Source: Anaerolineae bacterium
GTDB taxonomy: Bacteria > Chloroflexota > Anaerolineae > Aggregatilineales > Phototrophicaceae
Direction: 5' to 3'
Length of the DNA: 42,900 bases
Assembly: GCA_016789005.1 (NCBI GenBank)
Contig: JAEURA010000108.1
Location: forward strand, 1-42,900
The notes beneath the pieces are model-generated. The model searched no databases. It was not told where the DNA came from and worked only from the letters and a program-made list of their open reading frames with translations. Position 1 is the stretch's first letter. Each line of letters opens with the position of its first letter. The translations under genes and the position numbers were made by a program. Of the stretch, positions 23,129 to 29,039 are shown one piece after another.

Positions 23129-24535
23129 TCATAGACCCAAATTTTCGGCGTTTTCGGGGATGGCGCGCAGCTTTCGCCTCAGCAGCAGCCACAGCGCCGC
23201 CGCCTCGACCAGGGTGGTCACTGAGTTCGCCATCGCCAAGCCGACGAACGCCCCGTTGGTCAGGCTGGTCGGGTCGCCGACGAGGCGGATGAGGATCAGG
23301 CTGAGGAGGATGTTGGCGGTCATCGAGACGACGCTCACCGCCACCGGCGTGCGCGTGTCGCTCAGCGCGTAGAAGGCGCGCGAGAGGACCTCCAGCGCGG
23401 CGTGACCGGGGATGCCCAGGGCGAACCAGCTCAGCGCCGCCGCCGTCGCCAGCGTCGCCTCCGGCGTCCATTCGCCATAGCCGAAGACCAGATCGATCCC
23501 CCATGCGCCCAGCGTCCAGACGGCGATCATCGCCGGGATGCTGACGCCGACCACGCCGAGCAGGGCGCGGTTCAGCCGATTGCGATAGCCGGTATGGTCG
23601 CCCGCCGCCGCCAGCGCCGAAAGCGACGGGAACAGCGCCGAGCCAACGCTCTGCCCGATCACGCCGAGCAGGAAGAACATCAGCGTCCACGCCGTCACCA
23701 GCGCCACTCGGCTGCCTTCGACCATGCCGGCGGTCAGGTTGACGTTGACGATGAAGTTGATCTGCACCACGCCCAGCCCCAACATGCGCGGTCCCATCAG
23801 CAGCAGCACTTCGCGCACGCCCGGAACCGCCAGCGAGGGGAGGATGCGCAGCTTCGCCCCGGCGCGGCGCAGCCCCGGCGTCTGCACCAGCAGATGCAGC
23901 AGCGCCCCCAACACCGCCCCCCACGCCAGCCCGTAGATCGACGGCGTGCCGTCGGTCGAAAGGAGGCGGGTCAGGACGAAAGCGCCGAGGATCTGCCCGA
24001 TGTTGTTCATACTCAGCGCCAGCGCCGGCAGCAGGAACACCCGCTGGGCGTTGAGGATGCCCATCAGCAGCCCGCTCACGCCGAAGATGGCGACGGTGAT
24101 CAGCATGATCTGCGTCAGGGCGGTGGTGAGCGCCTGGGTCGCCGGCGGCTCGCCCGGTTCCAGCAGCGGCGGCACGATCAGCGGGGCGAAGATCGCCAGC
24201 AGCAGCGCCAGCCCCGCGCCCAGCAGGAAGACGCAGGTCATGACGGCGCTCGCCAGCCGCCAGGCGGCGTCGCCTTCGCCCTTCGCCAGGAAGCGTTCGA
24301 AGACCGGGATGAATGACGAGCCGAGCGCCCCGCCCGCCACCAGCACGAACAGCGCCTCTGGAAGCTGGCGGGCGGCGTAGAACGAATCGAGCGCCGTGCT
24401 GGCTCCAAAGGTGACGGAAAACGCCCAGGTGCGCAGCAAGCCGAGGACGCCGCTGGCGACGAAGCCGAGGACGATCACCAGCGCCGCGCGGGCGATCTGC
24501 CTGTTGGAAAGTGCGCGTGATGCCAAGGGACACAA
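23129..24535 (-). CDS. murJ: Lipid II flippase MurJ
   Basis: 468-residue polytopic membrane protein of the MOP superfamily, which flips the peptidoglycan precursor lipid II. Visible: LGFVASGVLGLLRTWAFSVTFGAS at the start, LDSFYAARQLPEALFVLVAGGALGSSFIPVFERFL (the TM1-TM2 region with the conserved DAF/F-AR-P pattern), and 12 or more hydrophobic segments over the rest, including VGSALFPSLSALAA and GIPGHAALEVLSRAFYALSDTRTPV, both characteristic. There is no ATG at the N-terminus; the 24535 start is TTG, and another TTG three codons later (24526) has an AGG nine bases upstream and may be the real one. It is divergent from the RiPP precursor genes and faces away from them, so I do not link it to that pathway. 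Confidence 0.92.
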   Translation of the reverse strand: MCPLASRALSNRQIARAALVIVLGFVASGVLGLLRTWAFSVTFGASTALDSFYAARQLPEALFVLVAGGALGSSFIPVFERFLAKGEGDAAWRLASAVMTCVFLLGAGLALLLAIFAPLIVPPLLEPGEPPATQALTTALTQIMLITVAIFGVSGLLMGILNAQRVFLLPALALSMNNIGQILGAFVLTRLLSTDGTPSIYGLAWGAVLGALLHLLVQTPGLRRAGAKLRILPSLAVPGVREVLLLMGPRMLGLGVVQINFIVNVNLTAGMVEGSRVALVTAWTLMFFLLGVIGQSVGSALFPSLSALAAAGDHTGYRNRLNRALLGVVGVSIPAMIAVWTLGAWGIDLVFGYGEWTPEATLATAAALSWFALGIPGHAALEVLSRAFYALSDTRTPVAVSVVSMTANILLSLILIRLVGDPTSLTNGAFVGLAMANSVTTLVEAAALWLLLRRKLRAIPENAENLGL

Positions 24536-24604
24536 CCTGGTGTGCAGCCAATAGAACCCGTGTTCATTATAGTTCTGTGCAGCGCCGGCGGGCAGAGCAG
24601 GTTG

Positions 24605-24632
24605 TTGCTTCGCGATGAAGTTTCCGTATAAT
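24605..24632 (+). promoter_or_regulatory. Promoter of RiPP precursor gene 1
   Basis: TTGCTT (24605-24610) and a perfect TATAAT (24627-24632) are separated by 16 bp. The ATG follows after about 78 bp, so a long leader is transcribed. The surrounding sequence (TTGTTGC ... TATAATCA.AAA) is shared with the promoter of precursor gene 2. Confidence 0.7.
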
Positions 24633-24710
24633 CAGAAATACAAGCTTTGTGACTCCAAATTTCATTCTCTGATGGCATGTTCTGGGTAATTCGACAGGAA
24701 TAGGACAATC

Positions 24711-24890
24711 ATGAGCGACCGCCGCGAACCGACCGCCGAAATCACCCGGCAGCCCTGGCAAACCCCCACGCTGGTCAACCTCAGCACCCGCCGCACCGAG
24801 TCGGGCAGCCCGTCCAGTGTAGAAGATGTGATCTTCACGGATGCTGTCACCATCTACATTGGACCGACCTCCGTCGCTGCTGTCTCTTAG
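24711..24890 (+). CDS. RiPP precursor peptide 1, lasso-like leader
   Basis: 59-residue peptide. The leader includes RQPWQTPTLVNLS and RRTES; this fits the lasso-precursor consensus YxxPxLxxxGxxxxxT with Trp for Tyr, Ser for Gly and a shorter last spacer. If the conserved Thr is at position -2, the core starts at Ser32 and has Glu at core position 8 (SGSPSSVE); if the core starts at the next Gly, Glu is at position 7 and Asp at 8. All are ring-closing positions in lasso peptides. The rest, DVIFTDAVTIYIGPTSVAAVS, is beta-prone, contains one Tyr and ends in Ser. The conserved leader with divergent tail matches the second gene at 25138. A promoter precedes it and an intrinsic terminator follows. 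Confidence 0.8.
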   Translation: MSDRREPTAEITRQPWQTPTLVNLSTRRTESGSPSSVEDVIFTDAVTIYIGPTSVAAVS

Positions 24891-24917
24891 GCGGCAGCGC
24901 AGCGATGCGCCCACAAT

Positions 24918-24971
24918 GGCAGAGGCGGTTCGCGAACCATCTCTGCCAATCCCATTCGGCATGGGTCTTTT
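24918..24971 (+). terminator. Double hairpin and intrinsic terminator after precursor 1
   Basis: GGCAGAG...GGTTCGCGAACC...CTCTGCC (24918-24947) is a nested hairpin, followed by CCCATTCGGCATGGG and TCTTTT (24951-24971), a short intrinsic terminator. This would isolate precursor 1 from precursor 2, so that each depends on its own promoter. Confidence 0.65.
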
Positions 24972-25026
24972 GTGTCATTGCCGTATCTTCAAAGCGTTTT
25001 CCCTGTACCCCGGCAGAAGTCGTTTG

Positions 25027-25055
25027 TTGCGCCGAGAAGCGATAGTCTATATAAT
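25027..25055 (+). promoter_or_regulatory. Promoter of RiPP precursor gene 2
   Basis: TTGCGC (25027-25032) and a perfect TATAAT (25050-25055) with 17 bp spacing. The ATG lies about 82 bp downstream, nearly the same distance as in precursor gene 1. This is the likely promoter for the rest of the locus as well, since no other good promoter precedes the kinase gene. Confidence 0.7.
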
Positions 25056-25137
25056 CAAAAAATGTAGTGTTTTTCAACGTCAAATCCCTCTTATTCTTCA
25101 TCGAATTCTGCGCAGTGGCGCAGAGACAGGATAACCC

Positions 25138-25320
25138 ATGAGCCGCCACGATGATGCAGTGTCCGAAATTGCCCGGCAGCCCTGGCAAACCCCCACGCTG
25201 GTCAACCTCAGTGCCCGCCGCACCGAGTCAGGACAACCCTCGAGTGTAGAAGGCATCATCATTGTTTCCAGCACCTTTAGGGTCCTGGTAGGACCGGTCA
25301 CCACTGACAACGGCTCCTAA
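25138..25320 (+). CDS. RiPP precursor peptide 2, lasso-like leader
   Basis: 60-residue paralogue of precursor 1. The span RQPWQTPTLVNLS.RRTESG and the following PSSVE are the same in both peptides, at nucleotide level nearly without change for about 80 bp; the C-terminal 22 residues differ (GIIIVSSTFRV, then LVGPVTTDNGS). Thr at -2 again places Ser at core position 1 and Glu at 8. The last residue is Ser. No Cys and no Tyr occur in the core region, so thioether or disulfide cross-links and Tyr sulfation are unlikely here. The stop codon TAA coincides with the left border (CTAAGCC) of an R1 element, so the native C-terminus could have been longer before the insertion. An alternative reading is that only the variable C-terminal tail is the product. 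Confidence 0.8.
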   Translation: MSRHDDAVSEIARQPWQTPTLVNLSARRTESGQPSSVEGIIIVSSTFRVLVGPVTTDNGS

Positions 25321-25428
25321 GCCATGTCTCGCATCTTTTCAACGGGCGAGCCGGCGGCTCGCCCCTACGGGACGGCGGTCGCAGGGAAGACCCGGTGGGT
25401 CTCCCGCTCGTGGTTTTCTTTCGAGAAC
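25317..25428 (+). repeat. R1 palindromic element between precursor 2 and kinase genes
   Basis: A full copy: CTAAGCCATGTCTCGCATC head, perfect GGGCGAGCCGGCGGCTCGCCC, CCCTACGG arm, a mutated GAAGACCCGGTGGGTCTCCC palindrome and the TGGTTTTCTTTCGAGA tail. It encodes a short open frame (ATG at 25324, MSRIFSTGEPAARPYG) closely like that of the copy at 27557. Confidence 0.8.
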
Positions 25429-25460
25429 ATACTTAGGCGGCGGTACATCTTCCATTGACG

Positions 25461-26369
25461 ATGCATTATCGGCTTTATGGACTCCATCTGGAGTCCGACT
25501 TCGCAGTTGACGGTCTGCTGCCGACTGAAGCGGGGACGCTGCCGGCGGACATCACCTTCCGCCAGGGCAGCGCCCCGTCTTCGCTGTCGGGGGTGGTTGA
25601 AAGCGGCACGCTGTACCAGGTCACGCCGCGCGAATTCCTGCTGACCGTCCCGAACGTCGCCCGCTACTATGTCCAGGATGGGCGGCAGATCACGGTGGAC
25701 GCCGCACCCGACGCCGATGACGAGTCGGTGCGGCTGTTTCTGCTCGGCTCTGCCCTGGGCGCGCTGCTGCATCAGCGGGGCATGCTGCCGCTGCACGCCA
25801 GCGCCGTCGAGATGCCCGGCGGCGCGGCGCTGTTCACCGGCGCGAGCGGCGTGGGCAAATCCACCACGGCGGCGGCGCTCACCCGGAAGGGCTACCGGCT
25901 GATCGCCGACGACATCGCCGTCGTCTATGCCGGACGAGATGGCATTCCCATGGCGGCTCCGGCATTCCCCCAGATGAAGCTGTGGGCGCAGTCGCTGCAC
26001 AAGCTGCAAACCGACACCGAGGGGCTGCACCGGGTGCGTCCGGCACTGGAAAAATATGCGCTCGCCGCCGAAGACACCTTCCGCGATGAGCCGCTGCCGG
26101 TGCGCGTCGTGTATCTCCTCGTCTCGCACAACCAGGATGCAATGGAACTGAAGCCTGTCGACGGCATGATGAGGGTTCGCGCGCTGCGCAACCAGGTCTA
26201 CCGCCGCCGCATCATGGAACAGATGGGCGCCGACAGCGCGCACTTTGCGGCGCTGACCGCCCTGGCGAGCCGGGCGGCGCTGCGCACGATCCGCCGTCCG
26301 CAGCACCAGTTCCTCCTCGACGAACTGGTCGCTCTGCTTGAAGCCGATTTCGCCGCTGTCGGCGTCTGA
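25461..26369 (+). CDS. HPr-kinase-like serine kinase, lasso-peptide-kinase type
   Basis: 302 residues with the HprK C-terminal kinase core: LPLHASAVEM (HPrK strand with His), Walker A GASGVGKST (about 127-135), then ALTRKGYRLIADDIAVV, where the DD follows the HprK pattern (metal and catalytic Asp). The N-terminal 90 residues are a beta-rich domain (YRLYGLHLESDF...), found in the PqqD/lasso-linked branch of the family and not in the phosphotransferase-system HprK. Known members in lasso clusters (PadeK, ThcoK) phosphorylate the side chain of the C-terminal Ser of the precursor; both precursors here end in Ser. ATG 25461 was chosen; a TTG two codons upstream is in frame. The stop is 17 bp before the sulfotransferase start, so they are one operon. 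Confidence 0.85.
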   Translation: MHYRLYGLHLESDFAVDGLLPTEAGTLPADITFRQGSAPSSLSGVVESGTLYQVTPREFLLTVPNVARYYVQDGRQITVDAAPDADDESVRLFLLGSALGALLHQRGMLPLHASAVEMPGGAALFTGASGVGKSTTAAALTRKGYRLIADDIAVVYAGRDGIPMAAPAFPQMKLWAQSLHKLQTDTEGLHRVRPALEKYALAAEDTFRDEPLPVRVVYLLVSHNQDAMELKPVDGMMRVRALRNQVYRRRIMEQMGADSAHFAALTALASRAALRTIRRPQHQFLLDELVALLEADFAAVGV

Positions 26370-26386
26370 TCCGGCGGAGGCGACCG

Positions 26387-27274
26387 ATGGCGAAGATCAC
26401 CTGGCTGGCGAGCTTTCCCAAGTCCGGCAACACCTGGATGCGCGTCTTCCTGACCAACTACTGGCGCGATGCCGACACCCCGGCGGACATCAACGATCTG
26501 GAGGACACGCCCATCGCCAGCGCGCGCGCCCTCTTCGACGAAGCGCTCGGCGTGGACTCTGGGGACCTGACCGTCGAGGAGATCGACGCGCTGCGTCCGG
26601 CGGTCTACCGCCAATTCGCCGCCGATCTCGACCAGATGGGGTACGAAGAGCGCTTCTGCAAGATACACGACGCCTACACGGTTCTGCCGAACGGCGAGCC
26701 GTTCTTCCCGCCGGATGTGACCGCCCGGGCGATCTATATCCTGCGCAACCCGCTCGATCTCGCCGTGTCCTACGCCAATCACATGCACAGCACTCTGGCG
26801 GAAGCCGTCAAGCGGATGAGCAGCGCCGATCACCGCCTCGCGTATTCGCGAACCGGGCTGTCTCATCAGGTTCACCAGCATCTGCTGACCTGGAGCGGGC
26901 ACGTCACCAGCTGGATGAGCGTGACGGCTTTTCCCGTTCATCTCGTCCGCTATGAGGATATGATCGCCGACCCCTTCTCCGCCTTCGCCGGTGTGGTGCG
27001 CTTCATCGACGAGCGGGCAGCCGCCGACGGCATCGATGAGGCGCGCCTCGAAAAGGCGATCCGCTTTTCGGCGTTCGAAGAGCTTCAGCGGCAGGAAAAG
27101 GAACGTGGTTTTCGCGAAAAGATGGCGCGTTCCGAGTCCTTCTTCCGTAAGGGCAAGGTTGGGACGTGGCGCGAAAAACTCACCGACGATCTGGTCGCGC
27201 AGATCGTGCATGATCACCATCAGGTGATGCAGAAGTATGGTTATCTCACTGAGGATGGACGCCTTGTCTACTGA
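26387..27274 (+). CDS. PAPS-dependent sulfotransferase
   Basis: 295 residues, Sulfotransfer_1 fold. Near the start WLASFPKSGNTWMR contains the 5'-phosphosulfate-binding P-loop (SFPKSGNTW, 9-17). KIHDAY (His94) fits the catalytic base of the KTH motif. The 3'-phosphate-binding part is AIYILRNPLDLAVSYANH (Arg120, Ser128). The C-terminal RKGKVGTW (254-261) is the second PAPS loop (RKGxxGxW). All catalytic groups are present, so the enzyme should transfer sulfate to a hydroxyl or amine. Its placement between the kinase and the PqqD gene, with a 20-bp overlap with the latter, makes the precursor peptide the natural substrate; Tyr in precursor 1 and Ser/Thr in both are candidates. Confidence 0.93.
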   Translation: MAKITWLASFPKSGNTWMRVFLTNYWRDADTPADINDLEDTPIASARALFDEALGVDSGDLTVEEIDALRPAVYRQFAADLDQMGYEERFCKIHDAYTVLPNGEPFFPPDVTARAIYILRNPLDLAVSYANHMHSTLAEAVKRMSSADHRLAYSRTGLSHQVHQHLLTWSGHVTSWMSVTAFPVHLVRYEDMIADPFSAFAGVVRFIDERAAADGIDEARLEKAIRFSAFEELQRQEKERGFREKMARSESFFRKGKVGTWREKLTDDLVAQIVHDHHQVMQKYGYLTEDGRLVY

Positions 27275-27560
27275 ACCCCTGACCCTGAAGACGGTCGTGC
27301 AGCGCTCGCCGGACCTGCTCTTCACCGAGGTGAACGGCGACCTGGTCATGCTGAGCATCCGCACCAACCAGTATTACGGCACGCACGCCGTAGGCGGTCG
27401 CATCTGGGCGCTGATCGAGCAGCCCACGCCGATCCAGGCGGTGTGCGACGCGCTGCTGCGCGAATTCGAGGTCGATGCCGCGACCTGTCAGGCGGAGACC
27501 CTCGCCTTCCTGAACCGCCTGGCGAAGGAATCCCTGCTCATCATCCATGCCCCTGCCTAA
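27255..27560 (+). CDS. PqqD-like RiPP recognition element (lasso B1 type)
   Basis: 101 residues with the PqqD/RRE wHTH fold: VVQRSPDLLFTEVNGDLVMLSIRTNQYYGTHAVGGRIWALIEQPTPIQAVCDALLREFEVDAATCQAETLAFLNRLAKESLLIIH. The pattern (P.v.....g..v.l.....y..l...g..iW.li..p.t...v...L...y.v....c..d...fl..L...gll) is textbook. Stand-alone RREs of this kind bind the leader peptide, in lasso systems through its YxxP motif, and deliver it to the B2 protease. The gene overlaps the sulfotransferase gene by 20 bp. The start is uncertain between ATG 27255 and TTG 27264, the latter having GAGG nine bases upstream. The stop codon TAA is part of the R1 element that follows. Confidence 0.92.
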   Translation: MDALSTEPLTLKTVVQRSPDLLFTEVNGDLVMLSIRTNQYYGTHAVGGRIWALIEQPTPIQAVCDALLREFEVDAATCQAETLAFLNRLAKESLLIIHAPA

Positions 27561-27670
27561 GCCATGTCTCGCATCTTCTCAACGGACGAGCCGGCGGCTC
27601 GCCCCTACGGGTTGGCGGTCGTAGGGGAGACCCGCCGGGTCTCCTGCTCGTGGTTTTCTTACAAGATTCC
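27557..27670 (+). repeat. R1 palindromic element at the B1/B2 gene junction
   Basis: Full copy: CTAAGCCATGTCTCGCATC head, GACGAGCCGGCGGCTCGCCC, CCCTACGGG...GTAGGGG arms, GGAGACCCGCCGGGTCTCC and a TGGTTTTCTTACAAGATTCC tail. The head supplies the TAA of the PqqD-like gene, and its ATG (27564) is the only ATG in frame with the B2 gene. Confidence 0.8.
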
Positions 27671-28172
27671 GCCCAGGCGCGTTTTCACCCGCCTGCGCAG
27701 CTTCGCCCGGCTGCCGCGCGCCGATCAGCGCCTGCTGGTGGAAGCGGGCGCGGCGCTGCTGTTCGGGGCGGCGGTCGCCCTCCTGCCGCTGCGCCTCTAT
27801 GCGGGATGGCTCGGTCGCCAGGGCGCGGACCCGCCAGATGCCGCTACCCTTCAGGTGGAACAGATGCGCCGCGTCGGTTGGGCGATCCGCATGATCGCCG
27901 GGCGCGTCCCCTTCCGTTCGGACTGCCTGCCGCAGGCGCTCGCGGCGCGCGTCATGCTGGGGCGGCGCGGGCTGCCGGTCACCGTCGTCTTCGGGGCGGC
28001 GTTGAAGGATGAGGCGCTCAGAGCACACGCCTGGGCGCGCTGCGGCGGTATCATCCTCACCGGCAACGCGGCGCGGCGCGGATTTGCCCCGGTCGCGGCG
28101 TTCACCCACATGGGCAGAGCCGATGAAGGTCGCCGCAAAATGAAGTCCGGAAAGAAATCTACAGGTGGGTGA
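27564..28172 (+). CDS. Lasso-type B2 leader peptidase (transglutaminase-like Cys protease)
   Basis: The conserved domain starts at about residue 40 (VFTRLRSFARLPRADQRLLVEAGAALLFGAAVALLPL) and matches Transglut_core3 / lasso B2 proteins: VGWAIRMIAGRVPFRSDCLPQALAARVMLGRRGLPVTVVFG with the catalytic Cys (121 in this numbering), then RAHAWARCGGIILTG with the catalytic His (155). The third triad residue is not obvious: the usual acidic residue after HAW is replaced by Arg-Cys-Gly. B2 proteins cut the leader off the precursor delivered by B1. The first 35 or so residues (SRIFSTDEPAARPYG...) are encoded by the R1 repeat and have no counterpart in the family, so the repeat probably changed the start; a TTG at 27612 also lies within it. 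The C-terminal tail runs into another R1 fragment. Confidence 0.85.
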   Translation: MSRIFSTDEPAARPYGLAVVGETRRVSCSWFSYKIPPRRVFTRLRSFARLPRADQRLLVEAGAALLFGAAVALLPLRLYAGWLGRQGADPPDAATLQVEQMRRVGWAIRMIAGRVPFRSDCLPQALAARVMLGRRGLPVTVVFGAALKDEALRAHAWARCGGIILTGNAARRGFAPVAAFTHMGRADEGRRKMKSGKKSTGG

Positions 28173-28222
28173 CCCGCCGGGTCACCCCTACAATCGACGC
28201 GGCGTAGAGGCGAGCCGCCGCC
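28165..28222. repeat. R1 fragment after the B2 gene
   Basis: GGTGACCCGCCGGGTCACC with CCCTAC, a GCGGCGTAGAGG remnant and GGCGAGCCGCCGCCG, the last palindrome being damaged. It overlaps the end of the B2 gene and separates it from the convergent hydrolase gene. Confidence 0.55.
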
Positions 28223-28228
28223 GCACCT

Positions 28229-28882
28229 TCAACCTGCCCCGCGCCTGAGAAAGGCGAGCGTGCGTTCCCACGCCAGGCTTGCCGCCGCCGGATCATACGC
28301 CTGCCGGCGATCCGCTTCAAAAAACCAGTGTCCCACGCCATCGTACTGGTAGAAGGTCGCCGGGCGACGGGCGCGCCGCAGCGCCTCCGCCAGGGCATCC
28401 ACATTGGACTGCGGCTCGTACGGATCATGCTCCGCGAAGTGAGCCAGATAGTCGGCTTTCGAGCGGCTGAAGTCGGCAGGACCGGAGCCATAGAAGAGGA
28501 CCACCGAGCGGATGTCGTCAGGGGCGCTGGCGGAGAGGTCCAGCGCGAAGAACGCGCCCAGCGAAAAGCCGATCACCGCCATGCCGGCGGAGTCAGACCC
28601 GGCGCGCGCCTTCAGGAAGGACACGGCGGCGGCAAGATCGGCTCTCGCCTGATCGACGCGGGTGTCCAGAGCAGAGGCGAGTTGTTCGGCGTCGGCGATC
28701 TGATCGGTGACTTTGCCGTGATAGAGGTCGGGGGCGAAAGCGACGAAACCGGCTTCGGCGAGCCGGTCGCAAAACGCCCTGATGACGCTGTTCAGCCCCC
28801 ACCAGGCGTGAAGGACCAGCACGGCGCTGCCTGTGCCGGTCGCGGGCAGCGCCAGATAACCGTCGGGCTGGGTTTGAGCCAT
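28229..28882 (-). CDS. Dienelactone-hydrolase-family alpha/beta hydrolase
   Basis: 217 residues. The opening GYLALPATGTGSAVLVLHAWWGLN is the DLH pattern (P...G..p.vvvlhe.wGl). The nucleophile elbow is GFSLGA with Ser107, where true dienelactone hydrolases have Cys; Asp153 in AEHDPYEP and His185 in GVGHWFF complete the triad. The Ser variant is common among DLH-like carboxylesterases of unknown substrate. ATG 28882 follows AAGGAG at seven bases. It converges on the RiPP locus and is not obviously part of it. Cytosolic, as no signal peptide is seen. Confidence 0.92.
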   Translation of the reverse strand: MAQTQPDGYLALPATGTGSAVLVLHAWWGLNSVIRAFCDRLAEAGFVAFAPDLYHGKVTDQIADAEQLASALDTRVDQARADLAAAVSFLKARAGSDSAGMAVIGFSLGAFFALDLSASAPDDIRSVVLFYGSGPADFSRSKADYLAHFAEHDPYEPQSNVDALAEALRRARRPATFYQYDGVGHWFFEADRRQAYDPAAASLAWERTLAFLRRGAG

Positions 28883-29039
28883 GAGGTACTCCTTCAGAAC
28901 TCGTCCAGCCCGCATTATGGAACGTTTGTGCGATTTATGCAAGTGAGGGCGATCCGCAGACCGCCCCTGGAGAGAGAAGAAGCCGGAGCAGGCTGCCGCA
29001 CGACACACGGCGGCGCGCGCGCCGGAGGAGCCGCCTCCG

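Noticed and set aside
23129..24535. MurJ as exporter of the RiPP product
   Set aside because: It is transcribed in the opposite direction with its own start, and MurJ is a housekeeping lipid II flippase; adjacency alone is weak.
25324..25458. Repeat-encoded small gene (MSRIFSTGEPAARPYG...) after precursor 2
   Set aside because: The frame is part of the R1 element and recurs at 5.8 kb with a TTG start; no ribosome-binding site, so I treat it as repeat sequence.
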